A stretch of 64,000 bases of DNA, taken from positions 24,935,536 to 24,999,535 of the forward strand of contig NC_067198.1 of assembly GCF_000699445.3 (NCBI RefSeq), written 5' to 3'. The notes under the pieces were generated by a model. That model was not told where the DNA came from, did not search any database, and saw only the letters and a list, made by a program, of their open reading frames with translations. Positions 32,749 to 44,500 of the stretch are shown here, piece after piece. The position numbers and the translations under genes were made by a program. The DNA is from Schistosoma haematobium (Eukaryota > Platyhelminthes > Trematoda > Strigeidida > Schistosomatidae). Every line of letters starts with the position of its first letter. The stretch's first letter is position 1.

Positions 32749-35700
32749 CGCCTAAACAGTCGCTTGTTTTATGTTAGAGACAGAAACTCTGGTTTGAATT
32801 TCTTGGTGGATACTGGCTCTGCTCTTAGCATCATCCCTCAAAATAAAACTGAGATTAGTCGAGAAACATCATCAATTACACTTCAAGCTGCAAATAAAAC
32901 TAAAATTGCGACATTTGGGCAGAAAACTTTAACCCTAGATTTGGGGTTCAGGAGGCAATTCCCTTGGGTTTTCACGGTAGCCGACTTAGATCTGGCAATA
33001 CTGGGGATGGACTTTCTAGAGAGATACGAATTTCTAGTTGACACCAAGAAACGGCGATTAACACTAAAAGAAACTTCGTATTACACAAAAGGCAAAGAAA
33101 GTCACATCAGCTCTCTTAACTTGATTCAAACTCCTCCAGTAACAACAGCGAAATTCCAAGATATACTCGCGGAATTTCCAAACTTAACTAAACCAAACCC
33201 ACAGCCTTCTAAAGACAAACTAAAAGTAAGTCACACTATCAAAACCGAAGGTGCACCGGTGTTTGCAAAACCCAGGAGACTAGCACCAGATAAGCTCAAA
33301 ATCGCTAGGGCCGAGTTTGATTATATGCTACAATTGGGTATTATCCGTCCCTCTGATAGTCAATGGGCATCCCCTTTGCATATGGTCCCAAAGAAGAATG
33401 AAGGTGACTGGCGACCGTGCGGGGATTACAGAGCCCTAAACCGTCAAACCGTACCAGATAGGTACCCAATACCTCATATCCAAGATTTCACAAACGGTTT
33501 ACAGGGTATGAACATATTCACTAAAATTGATTTAGTCAGGGCATATCACAATATCCCGGTGGCTGATGAAGATATTCCCAAGACAGCTATTACTACACCC
33601 TTTGGCTTATTCGAGTTTGTACGCATGCCATTCGGCCTGAGAAATGCGGCACAGACATTTCAAAGATTCATAGATAACCTACTTCGAGATATGCCATTTG
33701 CGCAGGGGTATATAGACGACTTGTCAATTGCCAGCCCCGATTTGCAATCACACGAACAGCATGTACAAGCAGTGTTGAAAAGACTGGATGAACATGGAAT
33801 AAACATACATCAAAGTAAGTGTGTTTTCGGTGTTCAAACTTTAGAATTTCTCGGTCACACAATAAGCCCAGAAGGGATTAAACCTATCAAAAAAGAAGTG
33901 GATACCATCAAACAATACCCCGTACCTAGTTCTCTAACACAACTGAGAAGTTTTCTAGGTCTAATTAACTTTTATCGCAGATTCATACCAGGTTGTGCAC
34001 AATTAATGCAACCTTTGACAGATTCACTTAAGGGAAAACCAAAAGAATTCAAACTGTCTTCTGACGCCATCGAAGCTATTAAACAGCTTAAAGATAAACT
34101 GGCTCAAGCAACTACGTTGATATATCCGAATTCTCTTTCCCCACTTGCTTTGATGGTGGATGCTTCAGATAAAGCAGTAGGCGGTACCCTTAACCAACTG
34201 GTTAAAAACGCCTGGAAACCAATTGCTTTCTTCTCGAAAAGACTCGCTCCAGCCGAAACAAGGTATTCTACCTTCGGGCGAGAACTTCTTGCAATCTACC
34301 TGACCATTAAACACTTCCGACACATGTTAGAAGGTAGGGAATTTATAGTCTTTACGGATCACAAACCACTAACGAATGCATTAAAAGCGAGAGCCGATAA
34401 ATACTCACCTCGAGAAGTCCGACACCTTGACTATATATCACAGTTCACAAGCGATATCCGACATGTCAAAGGTCAGGACAATCAGGCGGCAGATGCTTTA
34501 TCCAGACTAGAAATGAACGTGCTACAGCAGTCCACAGTAAACTTCGAGACGTTGAGAAACGAACAAGAGCAGGATCTAGAATTACAAAACCTGCTTAAAA
34601 CAAACAATTCAAGTCTTAATTTAAAACAGTTCCCATCACCTATCGATGGTATTCTAATCTACTGTGACACGACCAAGGCAATGTCGCGACCTTTCGTTCC
34701 CAAAAGTATGCGAAAGTTGATATATAATAACTTTCATTCTTTGTCTCATCCTGGCGCAAAAGCTTCAACAAAACTAATCAATGCCAGATATATATGGCCG
34801 AATTTACAGAAGGATGTACACAAATGGGTTAGAGAGTGTTCAGCATGTCAACAATCAAAGATTAATCGTCACACAAATTCACCCATAGGTGTTTTCTCGC
34901 AACCAGATGCACGTTTTGCCCATGTGCATATCGACTTGGTAGGTCCTTTGCCACGTTCAAACGGTTTTAATTATCTTTTTACATGCATAGATCGATTTAC
35001 CAGATTCCCTATAGCCATCCCGATAGCGGACATCACAGCGGAAACAGTAGCCAAAGTTTTCATGCAGAACTGGGTAACCATTTTTGGTACACCCATAACA
35101 ATAACGACAGATAGAGGAGCGCAATTCGAATCCGAACTATTTAATAACTTGGCTAAACTTCTAGGCTCCAATAGGATACGCTGCACTGCATATCATCCTC
35201 AGGCTAATGGGATGGTAGAACGTTTTCACCGTCAGCTAAAAACCGCCCTTATATCTCACTCAAACCCCAATCAGTGGACAGAATTCCTACCGTTAGTTAT
35301 GTTGGGAATACGAACATCTGTCAAAACTGACGCACAGTGTTCAGCTGCGGAACTGGTTTTCGGAACAACTCTGAGACTACCAGGTGAATTTATTAACCCT
35401 AATACTAACAGTCAAAAACTTAATTTAGAAAATTATGTAGATCAACTACGGGACCACATGTCTAAAATTAAGCCGATTAATACTCGTGAACAATCGCGCG
35501 CCGTATATATACCTAAAGACCTAAGCAATTGCACGCACGTCTGGATAAGATGTGACAAAATAAAAGCACCACTCAGTCCTCCATTTGAAGGTCCTTTCAA
35601 AGTCGTCTCAAGAAAATCTAAATATTTCGTGATAGAAAAACATGGAAACATCGACACAGTAAGTATTGATAGGCTAAAGCCGGCTTATCTAGATCATGAA

Positions 35701-35850
35701 CCACCATACGTGTTGTTAGATCGTTTAACTGACAAATCCATTACGGAGTCGAAATGTAAAGATGATAAATCTTTACAAATGACTAAAACGGTTCGCTGGG
35801 CACATCCAATTAGTCAGTCAAGGATGTTGACAGTTTCGGCTGCAGGATAA
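32704..35850 (+). CDS. Gypsy-1 Pol: protease, RT, RNase H, integrase
   Basis: Pol is expressed by -1 frameshift from Gag. An in-frame TTG at 32764 is used below only for numbering. Domains: aspartic protease D16-T-G ([13 protein letters not shown]); RT with [40 protein letters not shown] and YIDD at 316-319; RNase H with D466 ([11 protein letters not shown]), E of FGRELLAIY and FTDHKPL; integrase with HHCC zinc motif (HSLSHPG to CSACQQSK) and catalytic D724, D783, E819, giving D-58-D-35-E. A C-terminal GPF-type segment ([17 protein letters not shown]) follows. No internal stop. It copies the element RNA to DNA and inserts it; by sequence all catalytic residues are present. Confidence 0.95.
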   Translation, partial: GKRVTPPQVATTEEGRLNSRLFYVRDRNSGLNFLVDTGSALSIIPQNKTEISRETSSITLQAANKTKIATFGQKTLTLDLGFRRQFPWVFTVADLDLAILGMDFLERYEFLVDTKKRRLTLKETSYYTKGKESHISSLNLIQTPPVTTAKFQDILAEFPNLTKPNPQPSKDKLKVSHTIKTEGAPVFAKPRRLAPDKLKIARAEFDYMLQLGIIRPSDSQWASPLHMVPKKNEGDWRPCGDYRALNRQTVPDRYPIPHIQDFTNGLQGMNIFTKIDLVRAYHNIPVADEDIPKTAITTPFGLFEFVRMPFGLRNAAQTFQRFIDNLLRDMPFAQGYIDDLSIASPDLQSHEQHVQAVLKRLDEHGINIHQSKCVFGVQTLEFLGHTISPEGIKPIKKEVDTIKQYPVPSSLTQLRSFLGLINFYRRFIPGCAQLMQPLTDSLKGKPKEFKLSSDAIEAIKQLKDKLAQATTLIYPNSLSPLALMVDASDKAVGGTLNQLVKNAWKPIAFFSKRLAPAETRYSTFGRELLAIYLTIKHFRHMLEGREFIVFTDHKPLTNALKARADKYSPREVRHLDYISQFTSDIRHVKGQDNQAADALSRLEMNVLQQSTVNFETLRNEQEQDLELQNLLKTNNSSLNLKQFPSPIDGILIYCDTTKAMSRPFVPKSMRKLIYNNFHSLSHPGAKASTKLINARYIWPNLQKDVHKWVRECSACQQSKINRHTNSPIGVFSQPDARFAHVHIDLVGPLPRSNGFNYLFTCIDRFTRFPIAIPIADITAETVAKVFMQNWVTIFGTPITITTDRGAQFESELFNNLAKLLGSNRIRCTAYHPQANGMVERFHRQLKTALISHSNPNQWTEFLPLVMLGIRTSVKTDAQCSAAELVFGTTLRLPGEFINPNTNSQKLNLENYVDQLRDHMSKIKPINTREQSRAVYIPKDLSNCTHVWIRCDKIKAPLSPPFEGPFKVVSRKSKYFVIEKHGNIDTVSIDRLKPAYLDHEPPYVLLDRLTDKSITESKCKDDKSLQMTKTVRWAHPISQSRMLTVSAAG

Positions 35851-38010
35851 AATCTAACCACGCAGCTAATCACACCCTGCATCTACTTAAAAATAATTTT
35901 TCCTCATTCCGCCTCACCGACAACTCCCCAGACCTTTTACCTTTGATATATACGTGTTATGTTAAATATTTTTTTTAAATACTGGACACATAAGCTAGGT
36001 ATTCCGCAACGATGGCTGAGGATTTTAATCAAACTCATACAACTAACACTGGCAAATACAACGAATTCAAAAAGCAACCCAGGCGAGTTTTATAATTTCT
36101 TTTTCTGGTTAATTAACTATGTTGGCTGTACTTCTTATATATTTATATACATTTTTCACGTAGACTGGCTATACATATATACCATATGAACTACTTCTAA
36201 AAGTTTTCGGTTGAGGATATGTTTAGTAGCTTGATACGATTAATACTACCATTAATAAGTAGTTTTCTAGACAAAACATTTTGGATTAAACCATGGTCAA
36301 GTACTTAATAAAGTTCTCATCATTTTTTTTCATGTTTAGGAAACTTACGTAATGACTTAACCAGTCTCCCTGCAGCATGTTTTTTTTAGTGTGATCATAT
36401 AACCCATCTTTATTGGCAATATTCAGATTTCTTTTAATTTCTGACATTTAAGGATCAATAACCGTGAAGATATAGTACAGTGCGTTACTGTAAGGTTACT
36501 ATGTCAGCCGCATTGATTCCACATACCTAATTTTAAACAACTTATAAGGGAACTGTTTAGTAATCATAACATTGAACTGACAATATGAATATCACGACTA
36601 TGCTAACGTTAAACCAATTATTATTAGTGGCCCATACAAAGTCCTGGAACTTAACATTAGAGTTATAAAAAAGACATTTTATGTCAATAACTGATATATA
36701 TATATATATATATATTTGTTAGTTTAAATATAACGTAAAATGGAAATTTACTAAACTTGTAGTTTTTTTTCTATAGTGATAATATTAATGTAAACAAAGA
36801 ACTTATACTTTTCCAATATGGCACTTTGATATATCAATCTGTCCTCTTGTCATTTTTTCTCTCATATGTGCGCGACTTACGGGCAACAAACATCGTATTG
36901 AAGGTGGGTCTGGTGAACAAAAACGCAGGCCCCACACGCACTCGAACCTCTGCCCTCCTGAATGCTAGACCGCGTGCTTAGCCGTTAAGCCACATCAGAC
37001 CACGGAGGAAGTGACTTCAATATTTCCTTACACCAATTAATCACTCATAATACTAATGAGTAATAGGACTTACACACTTCTGAGGTGCAAACCAATTCGT
37101 TACTTGGATGAATCGACGATATATTGCTTCAATATATCATGCATACCTAAATCAAACAAGAAAAGGGTATTTGACACAACTGTACTTGATCCGCATACTC
37201 TACCCAGTTTTTTTTGCTTCTTAACCGTATATTCTTTTCCGTTTCGTGGAGTATTCTGATGCACCCTTGGTTACGCACCTAGTTGTAAAACGCGGTCATC
37301 ACAGGCTCAAGGTCACGCGTTTGATCGATTTTGTTAAAGAGTCCAACTTCTAGCAAGTTCGCCCTTTTACATATATGCATTACAAAAGAGTTTTTTTCAT
37401 GGTTTTTCGTGCACAAGATATCTACACTATGTCTGTTCTCTTCCAGAATACCAATCCGTTCTGGAGACCAAGCACTTACATGGAACCGAACAATTATCAA
37501 TTACATTTATGTATTTCCATTTTGTATCTTATTATTTTATGCAGGCAGTGGAGCAGTTCTTCAGGTTTGCTTGATTTTCACCATTACCTTTGAAGTAGAT
37601 TCTTCTTTACTTCTTACTTGAGGGCGACTCAAGAGGCAGGTGAGTAAACACCTGATAGCCGGTCTGAGCACGGAAAAATCGTACCTCACCAACATGGTGT
37701 TGGGTAGCCCGATCGCGGCACTTCCTCAGATATTCTTATTCCACATTCTTACACTTTCTCTTGAAAGCACGCAGCAGACCGTCGTCGATAGTTGTAGAAG
37801 AAATCACATGCTACAAAATAAGATGACAAGCTAGTAAAGAAGAGACATCCATGGACTATCGTTGACAGCGTCAGTCGTCACTGATTGTAAGTCAAACAGT
37901 GAGGGAGTCGATAATTTTCCCTTCGGATGAGAAATAGAACTAAGGTGTTTTCGATAGTTACGTTAATCGAACCGACTTTCCTACGGAAGTCGATTCTAGG
38001 GGGAAGCTAA
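35851..38010 (+). other. Gypsy-1 long 3' non-coding region
   Basis: 2.16 kb between the pol stop and the 3' LTR with no convincing ORF or env. It contains a (TA)n run at about 36698-36714, a tRNA-derived SINE (about 36840-37005) and unidentified AT-rich sequence. It ends with the purine run agggggaag (37998-38006), four bases (ctaa) before the LTR, which is the likely polypurine tract for plus-strand priming. Confidence 0.75.
36840..37005 (-). mobile_element. tRNA-derived SINE in Gypsy-1
   Basis: On the minus strand TGGCTTAACGG (36992-36982) resembles a Pol III A box and GGTTCGAGTGC (36948-36938) a B box, with tRNA-like spacing and flanking stems. A downstream tail runs into AT-rich sequence. 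A tRNA pseudogene is the alternative; the clover-leaf arms are imperfect, so it is not annotated as a functional tRNA. Ends are approximate. Confidence 0.6.
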
Positions 38011-38277
38011 TGTAACAGCTTAGGTTGGTTGGTTAAGAGTTGACCCCAAACAACCAAGTATATGCCAAAACAGTATTGTTCAAGTATTCATTCACTTCCT
38101 TGTTTTGTATAAGCGTTATATTCCCTATTATCTTATATTGAATGTTGAGAGCCTTTGTTTGTCTGAACAGATAATCCCACGCTCCACTGTGACCGCGCTA
38201 AGATCGAAATAAAGACCTATTCACTACTTGTCTGGTTTCTTCTATCAATAGCACGAGGGTTACCTATAGACACGAAA
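38011..38277 (+). repeat. Gypsy-1 3' LTR
   Basis: 267 bp, identical to 31396-31662 apart from one base noticed near LTR position 64. Followed by the gagg target duplication at 38278-38281. Confidence 0.95.
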
Positions 38278-38329
38278 GAGGCATAAGTGAACTCATATCA
38301 TTCTTCATTATCCAGTATTGTTTGCTAGG

Positions 38330-40519
38330 AATTGAAACCAACTAGAGGTTACAAACATGTGTCAAAGAGGTGTTCGGCAAAGTAATTAGCATAAATACCA
38401 CTGAAAAGTTACGTCCCGTAAGGAGCCGTAATTAAACCAAATGTTCTACCTTACAGATACGGGTGGGTTGGGGTTATCTTCCCACAATCATGCTTGCTGG
38501 TTAGCAACGCCACTCTCCCTCCCTTTCGTGATGTTAGGTTCTCTTTCGTTTGCAATATGTATGACTACTGCTTCAATTTAAGATCTACGTTGCACACCTT
38601 GTTGGAATACACTAACTTTACCAGCAAATCGCACAGTTAAGGCCTTTGTCCTGTGGTTTAGATTCCCATTTATTATGACATTAGCTAATGGCACAAGCTA
38701 TATGATACTGGTCAGATAATATATGGTTTAGAGATGATAAGGACAGACATCTAATCAAATAATGTAAAACAAGATTTAAGGGTTAGAATGATTAAAAAGC
38801 CAATCCAATCACTGAGTTTTGAGAGCTGTGTAATAATGGGTGCGACGCCTTAAAGAGCTCTTGAGTGAATCATAATCTTACAAACCCACCGGACATTAGA
38901 GCAGCATCGTCAGTGTTTGATGTCAAGGACTTCTAAAGAACACACTCAGGCTAGAAAGACAGTGATATGTTTAATATGAAAAGAAATTCGCCTAATGGCG
39001 ACCAAACATGCATGGCCGGGCCATACCGTCTCGATTAGGTGCTCTCGTTGTTACCGTTTTTGACTTTTGTTGTTAATGTTGAGTGTAAATTTTCTCAGTA
39101 ATTAATTGTTCAGCTTCAAAGATCGTATGGTTATGAACCATTACCACTATAGACCTTCCTATTAATTTCACTCTGCCAACAATCTACTAAATCAGCAGGG
39201 CTGTAGTGGTATTAGCCCTAACCACACAATCCTCAAGGCTGAACATAGGATAACTGGGAAAATGGATATTCAACAATCAACACGGAGAAAAGGCGAACAA
39301 TGGTGAACGCGGTAATATTCATTCAATAAGTCGGATGGCATGGCTCAGCCTCTCAGACGTGATAGTTCTGTATAACTTGTTTTTACTCACACCAATATAT
39401 TACTTTATCTCTAGCCAACATGTGTCCTTTACAAACGCCGAACGTTATGTCGTGGATTGTTGCGATACAACAAGTCAGAATAGACAATGATGTGACTTTC
39501 ATCTACGATCTTATAGATAAGGTTTTCACACCATGATATATCTACAATTTTAGGATTAGGTTTGTGATTACAATATTACCAATAACGAAGCAGACCATAA
39601 TTCTTCAAGGCCATCAGACAAATCATAAGTGAGAAAGCAACAGATCCTGACAATATACCAGCCAAAGCACTGGAGTTATACATAGGAGTTAAATAAGAAA
39701 GGTTGGTTCAGTGAAGAGTTATCTTTTTGGCGAATTTATTTTAAAAGCTGCACAATCGCAAATATATATATCCTTATTCTTCGAAATGATAATAATCACA
39801 ATAATAATGATAATAAACTTCTGTTAAACAATAAGACAGTGGGGTAAAATGAACAAATGTAATGGAAAAGTTTCAATCAGGTTGACTATTATTATTTTTA
39901 TTATTAAGAGCTTGAACATTTATCATAAAGATAGATAAAAATTATCATTGGAAAGGAAAGGGTCAGCATGATAAGATGAAGTGTCGAAATTGAGATGAAT
40001 TGTAATCAGGAGGATCATGGAAACAGAAATAAACCAGTTGGGAGTATAGGGTTTAGGCGAAGATGAAAGGGGAAGTAGATGTTTGTAAAGGAAGAAACGT
40101 TTGAAGAAAATATATTGTGAGACATTATGACCACGGTAGAAGAAGAGGTTGTACCCATTTCGTTCGGACACATAAGGACATATAAACAAATACAAACGTG
40201 CTCCACGTTCTATTCAGGAGGATTCGGGAGGAAAAAGTGTCGACAGACTGGAAAGGATTATACCTCAACAATATACCAAAAAAGGAGGTCTGAGCAAATG
40301 TGAAAACTTCATTGGCATCACATTATTATTAGTAACGGAAAAAGTGTTCAACAGAGTGTCGCAGAGCTGGATGAAAGATGTAGTAGAGGCCTCACTTCCA
40401 GATCAACAGGCCAGACTACGTAAGTATCGGTAGTACACTGATCAAACCGCAACATTACGGATCATCGTTGAACAATCAGTTGATTGGAACTCATCACTAT
40501 ACATCAAATTTGTTGAGTA
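38330..40519. repeat. Inverted duplication, right arm
   Basis: Reverse complement of 18967-21165, very highly similar. In this orientation the RTE-C LINE reads on the plus strand and continues beyond the arm, so this is the parental side. Within the arm, about 38330-39580 is a repeat of unknown type; 39590-39680 and 40205-40519 are RTE-C; the block about 39690-40200, including the open frames mirrored at 19279-19562, is an unidentified insertion within RTE-C. Confidence 0.9.
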
Positions 40520-41285
40520 CAAGAAAACGTTCGACAGTGTGAATAGGAGAACCCGTTGCAACCTTCTTCACGCTTAGGTGTACCTGAAAGGATCGTCAAT
40601 ACGGAATTCATACAACGGATTTTGATGCAATGTCGTGCATGGAGGATATCAGCTAGATGAATTCCATGTGCGTATCAGAGTTAGACAAAGCTGCTTCTTC
40701 TCTCCCATTCTCATTTTTCAACTGGCCGACTGGATTACGACGACCTCCATATCTGAATTCAAGCACGGAATACAAAGTACAGCTTGGGTCAGGCTCTTCT
40801 ATCCCATTCACAGCAACAAATACAGGTAAAGACAGTGATGTAGCAGCAGTTCTTGCATTGGTAGTTGTTAACATACACCTGGGAAAAATCAGGGTCCTCA
40901 AATGCAACACAGAGGACACCAACCCAATCACAGTTGATGAGGAAACTCAGGAAACTTCCACTTACTTGAGCAGCATCACCAACGAACAAAGAGGGTCTGG
41001 TTAAGATGTAAAGACAAATATTGACAGAGTAAGGGCCTCATTCCTACAGTTGAAAACATATGGGACTCAAAACAAATGTGACTCAACATCAGAGTCATAA
41101 TCTGTAATAATAACGTCAAGACAGTTCTACTGTACGCAGCTGAAACTTATAGAACTACCACAACCATCATGAGAAAGATACAAGCCCTTATAAACAATTG
41201 TCTACACGAGATACTCAATGTCCGTTTGTCGAATACCATCAGAAGCAAATTACTGTGGCAGATAACAAACAGGCTTCCATTTTAA
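39590..41285 (+). pseudogene. RTE-C LINE, decayed
   Basis: Broken frames follow the RTE-C RT order: KATDPDNIPAKALEL (39640), TDWKG-IPKKGGLSKCENF (40240), DQTATLRIIVEQSVDWNSSLYIKF (40440-40510), KKTFDSVNRRT (motif A), then CVVHGGYQLDEFHVRIRVRQSC (motif B, 40640), a lost motif C, and the C-terminal ETYRTTTTIMRKIQALINNCL (41130-41200). It has an internal insertion at about 39690-40200 and many lesions. The same family, better kept, lies at 49619-60928. It ends about 310 bases before the first recognised EIF3J exon. Confidence 0.8.
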
Positions 41286-41594
41286 GTGGAAAATATGGAA
41301 ATACGTTGTTGTGTCAAACATAATTGCGAAGCCCATTGAATTAATTACATTCTTTCAGTGAGCCATCAGTAATTCACTGCTACTAGGTACAGAATCCAAT
41401 TAGGAGAAAGCTTCCCCTATTTAATGGACAACCATTCGAACCATTTTTACTGTTTAGAATCTGTATCCAGACCTTGAGGTTCGCGCTACATTCGGTTGTT
41501 AATTTTGGCGTGACAAGCGTAAAAGGTGTCTTTTCTGCAACATGGGTGACTGGGGTTAGTGAATAAAAATGCCTCAATGTTCTCTGTCTTTCAG
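41286..41594. other. Spacer before EIF3J exon
   Basis: No coding feature seen. It ends in a pyrimidine-rich acceptor (tctctgtctttcag, 41581-41594). The upstream EIF3J exon with the start codon was not found here. Confidence 0.5.
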
Positions 41595-44500
41595 ACGATG
41601 AAGATGAGAGCGATCTTGTTGCCAAACAAGTGAAGGTTGATTGGGACGACGAGGAAGATAATGCTGTTCCTGTAAGTTTCTTCAGTATTACACTGAGTAT
41701 TAATTATTATGACTAATGTAGAATCAAGGACCACGTTATTTGCAATCAACTGTAGCTCACTTTGTCAATCATGACACTTCCAGATTCTTGTTGACAAGGT
41801 TTTCTCTTCACATCGACTACTTAACTCACCGGATGTTAGCCCGATGAAGGACATGTACTAAATTATGTTACTGGTTTTGGAACGAACCATATCTAAGTGT
41901 GGCGTGTCAGCCAAACCATAATGAAAAACTTGCGACGTATTAATATCAGTGGTCGTGGCAAACAATGCCACTGTGCGGAGTTTTCCAAAAGTTTAAATTA
42001 CAGCAGTTAAATACACACGGAGGTAAAAATATAACACAGCAGGCCTTCATCTGGATAGGCGTCACCATCACTCACTTGTTCCTAGGTCTCGTTCGTCAAT
42101 TTGAAATTGGTCACATTTTTATGCTAGGCATCAGTCATACTGGCTTAATATATCTCTGCATGTATGCACCTGGTTCGTTCAACAACGATTAACCATTATA
42201 TGTGTTGCATATTGTGTATGAGGTCGCTTCAACAATTGAAGTACTCTATCGAAATTCTGTTGAAACAAATATCAACTTAGATATTGGTATCTAGCAGTAA
42301 CGAACCCACTGTCAAGCAATCCTAACCAATGCAAGACTAAGTTTTGAGCTGATTGTTAAATCCACGTTTCGACAGTAAACTATGGAGACAGTTATTGGTC
42401 TGAGTTGCATTAGGGTTTTCAAATTTCCCGATTGGTCGGATTTTTAATAAGTGGTCAGAGACCATAGCTAGCATAGGTTAATGTTGACTGCGGTAACCCG
42501 TTTCTTTTTCACTTTTTCATCCCCTATGCCTTGTATGTAGCGTCTGTTTAGCTTCCTATTTCGCCCCCGTTATCCATTGAGCTAATCTCCATTTTTGTTT
42601 TCCTGAATACTTAAAGTCTAACAAACACTTTCTTACGAAATTTCGCGTTGTTTTAATTGCTGACTGAGTGGAATTCTCACAAATTTAAGCTGCGTTTTTC
42701 GCGTTATTGTTAGGATTCTTGGGATGCAGAACCACCTAAAGATTCAGAGACAACTAAAACAGTTGCTCCTGCTAAGTTGTCGTTATCTGAGCGCCTGAAA
42801 TTAAAAGAAGAACAGAAAAGAAAGGAAAGAGAAGAGAAATTGCGAAGGGAGGAGGAATTAAGACTTTCTCAACCTGTGACAGAATTGCAGCGTGAAAAAC
42901 TTGCCGAAGAAGCAGAACTCGGGTTGTTAAAAGATACATTTGGTTAGTGGAAATGTAGAATAAACATTCGTTTTTTATAGGTCCTTCTACTGTCCAGAGT
43001 AACGATAAAGAAACAATCGATTCATGTTGTCCAAAAACCAAGGAAGATTTCAATCACTTACACTCACTACTTGCGGCTAAGATCACAACTATACAGGCAA
43101 GTACCTTTGATCCCTAATAAACTAAAACAGAAATCCCCTCATTTCACAGCGTTTGCTGAGAGTTTGATTCGTGATCTTGTGATTGAAAGTAAGTCGAATT
43201 TCATTGTAGTCTAGTGTGTCATTCTTTTGTTAAAGTGGAAGTTGATGCCCTCCGAACAGTAAATACTGTAATAAATGCGTTAATCAATGAGAAACAAAAG
43301 CTTGTTAAGGTACGTAACATTAAATATTTTACGTTTTGAATTTGGTTTTATTTTCAAAGTCACATATTAGTATGAATAATTATATTATTGTTTGTTTGTA
43401 GAGATAGCTTACGTTTCGACTTAATATATTGCAATAATTATCTAAGTGTAAATCCACAGTCATCTCTATGGTCTCTGTCGATTATGGGATCCACGATGGC
43501 AGTTCTTTGAGAAATCACGTACTCAAGAACCATAACAACAAGAATGTTTGAAACTAATTCATAATAAGCAAATAACTTTAGTACTGACACCAATTCATAG
43601 TGCACTGATAATTATGTAGTGTCCAACTTCGACTCTTGGGATTTTTAGGCAACTAATGAATTACTCACTTATCAGGTCTGGGTTCATATTCAGGGCTCTG
43701 CACCGCATGATGCAAGAGCTGCAAACTCTGTTAAGTGGGATGATGTCTTAGTCTGAAACCCAGTTTTCGAAGTAAATTCCTTAGTTTACTAAGATACTGC
43801 TCACAAGAGATAAATAATCTTATATTTTCAAGAAATAATAGTTTGGTTTACTCCATAGTTGAAAATTGAGTAGCACAACTGAAAAGTCAAAAACTAGTCT
43901 GTACGGTAAGACACAAAAATGATCTATATAAACCCCGGCACAGATTTGCCGTGACCCAAGTCGGCGTACCGCACCAGTCACGATAATAGAGAAAAACCAA
44001 ATAAGTGGCGAAAAAGATCGGAGTAATGTGACAGCAATGATAAAAAAGAATAAACCTTGCAAACATGATCTAAAAATACAATGGAAGGGTATGTGTGAAA
44101 AAATGCTGAAATCCAAAATTGAAGAGAAGATGAAAGGTGAGTGCATCGGTGTGGTGTTTAAGTAAATAATTGCATATATCGAAAACTCAGTCTAAATATT
44201 GTGCTGCTTCAGTCGATGGTTTACTTCTTAGGAACTTTATTTTTTTCAACCTTCTCGTTCCAATGTCTTACTATGTTCGTGAATTTTTTTGTTCTTACGA
44301 AATTTTTTTAAAGAGCATGAAAGTTTCGCAAAAATGAGAGGGGAGATCGATTATGGATACAGTGATCTTGAATGCTGTTAGAGGTATGAGGGCGGTTATC
44401 ACTTCCCGGTCGCCCACACTGTGGAAGGGTTTTTCTGGAGGTATCAGAAAAGGGTATCGGGTTAGAGGTGGTCTTAGTGCCCTGAGAGCGTGACCGCAGT

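Larger units (their letters stand above)
31396..38277 (+). mobile_element. Intact young Gypsy element, CsRn1/Kabuki type (Gypsy-1)
   Basis: 6,882-bp LTR retrotransposon flanked by the 4-bp target duplication gagg (31392-31395, 38278-38281). Two 267-bp LTRs differ at only one position noticed (cagcattg against cagtattg), so insertion is recent. Gag (31871-32716) and Pro-RT-RNaseH-IN Pol are open and complete, linked by a -1 frameshift signal. A polypurine tract precedes the 3' LTR. Unusually, about 2.1 kb of non-coding sequence with a tRNA-derived SINE separates the pol stop from the 3' LTR. The CHCC Gag box puts it in the CsRn1/Kabuki/Boudicca group. Likely competent for transposition by sequence; not shown. 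Confidence 0.95.

Noticed and set aside
36938..36995. Functional tRNA gene on the minus strand
   Set aside because: A and B boxes are present but arms are imperfect and it is embedded in a retrotransposon; called as tRNA-derived SINE.
18967..40519. Inverted arms as terminal repeats of a giant DNA transposon
   Set aside because: No target duplication at the outer ends, no transposase found between them, and the right arm ends within a LINE that continues uninterrupted.
41598..41670. ATG at 41598 as the EIF3J start codon
   Set aside because: It is out of frame with the conserved acidic segment and directly follows a strong splice acceptor.
43094..43150. GC-AG intron in EIF3J after cag at 43096
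   Set aside because: That junction gives a stop in the next exon; the GT donor at 43101 keeps the frame and the family similarity.
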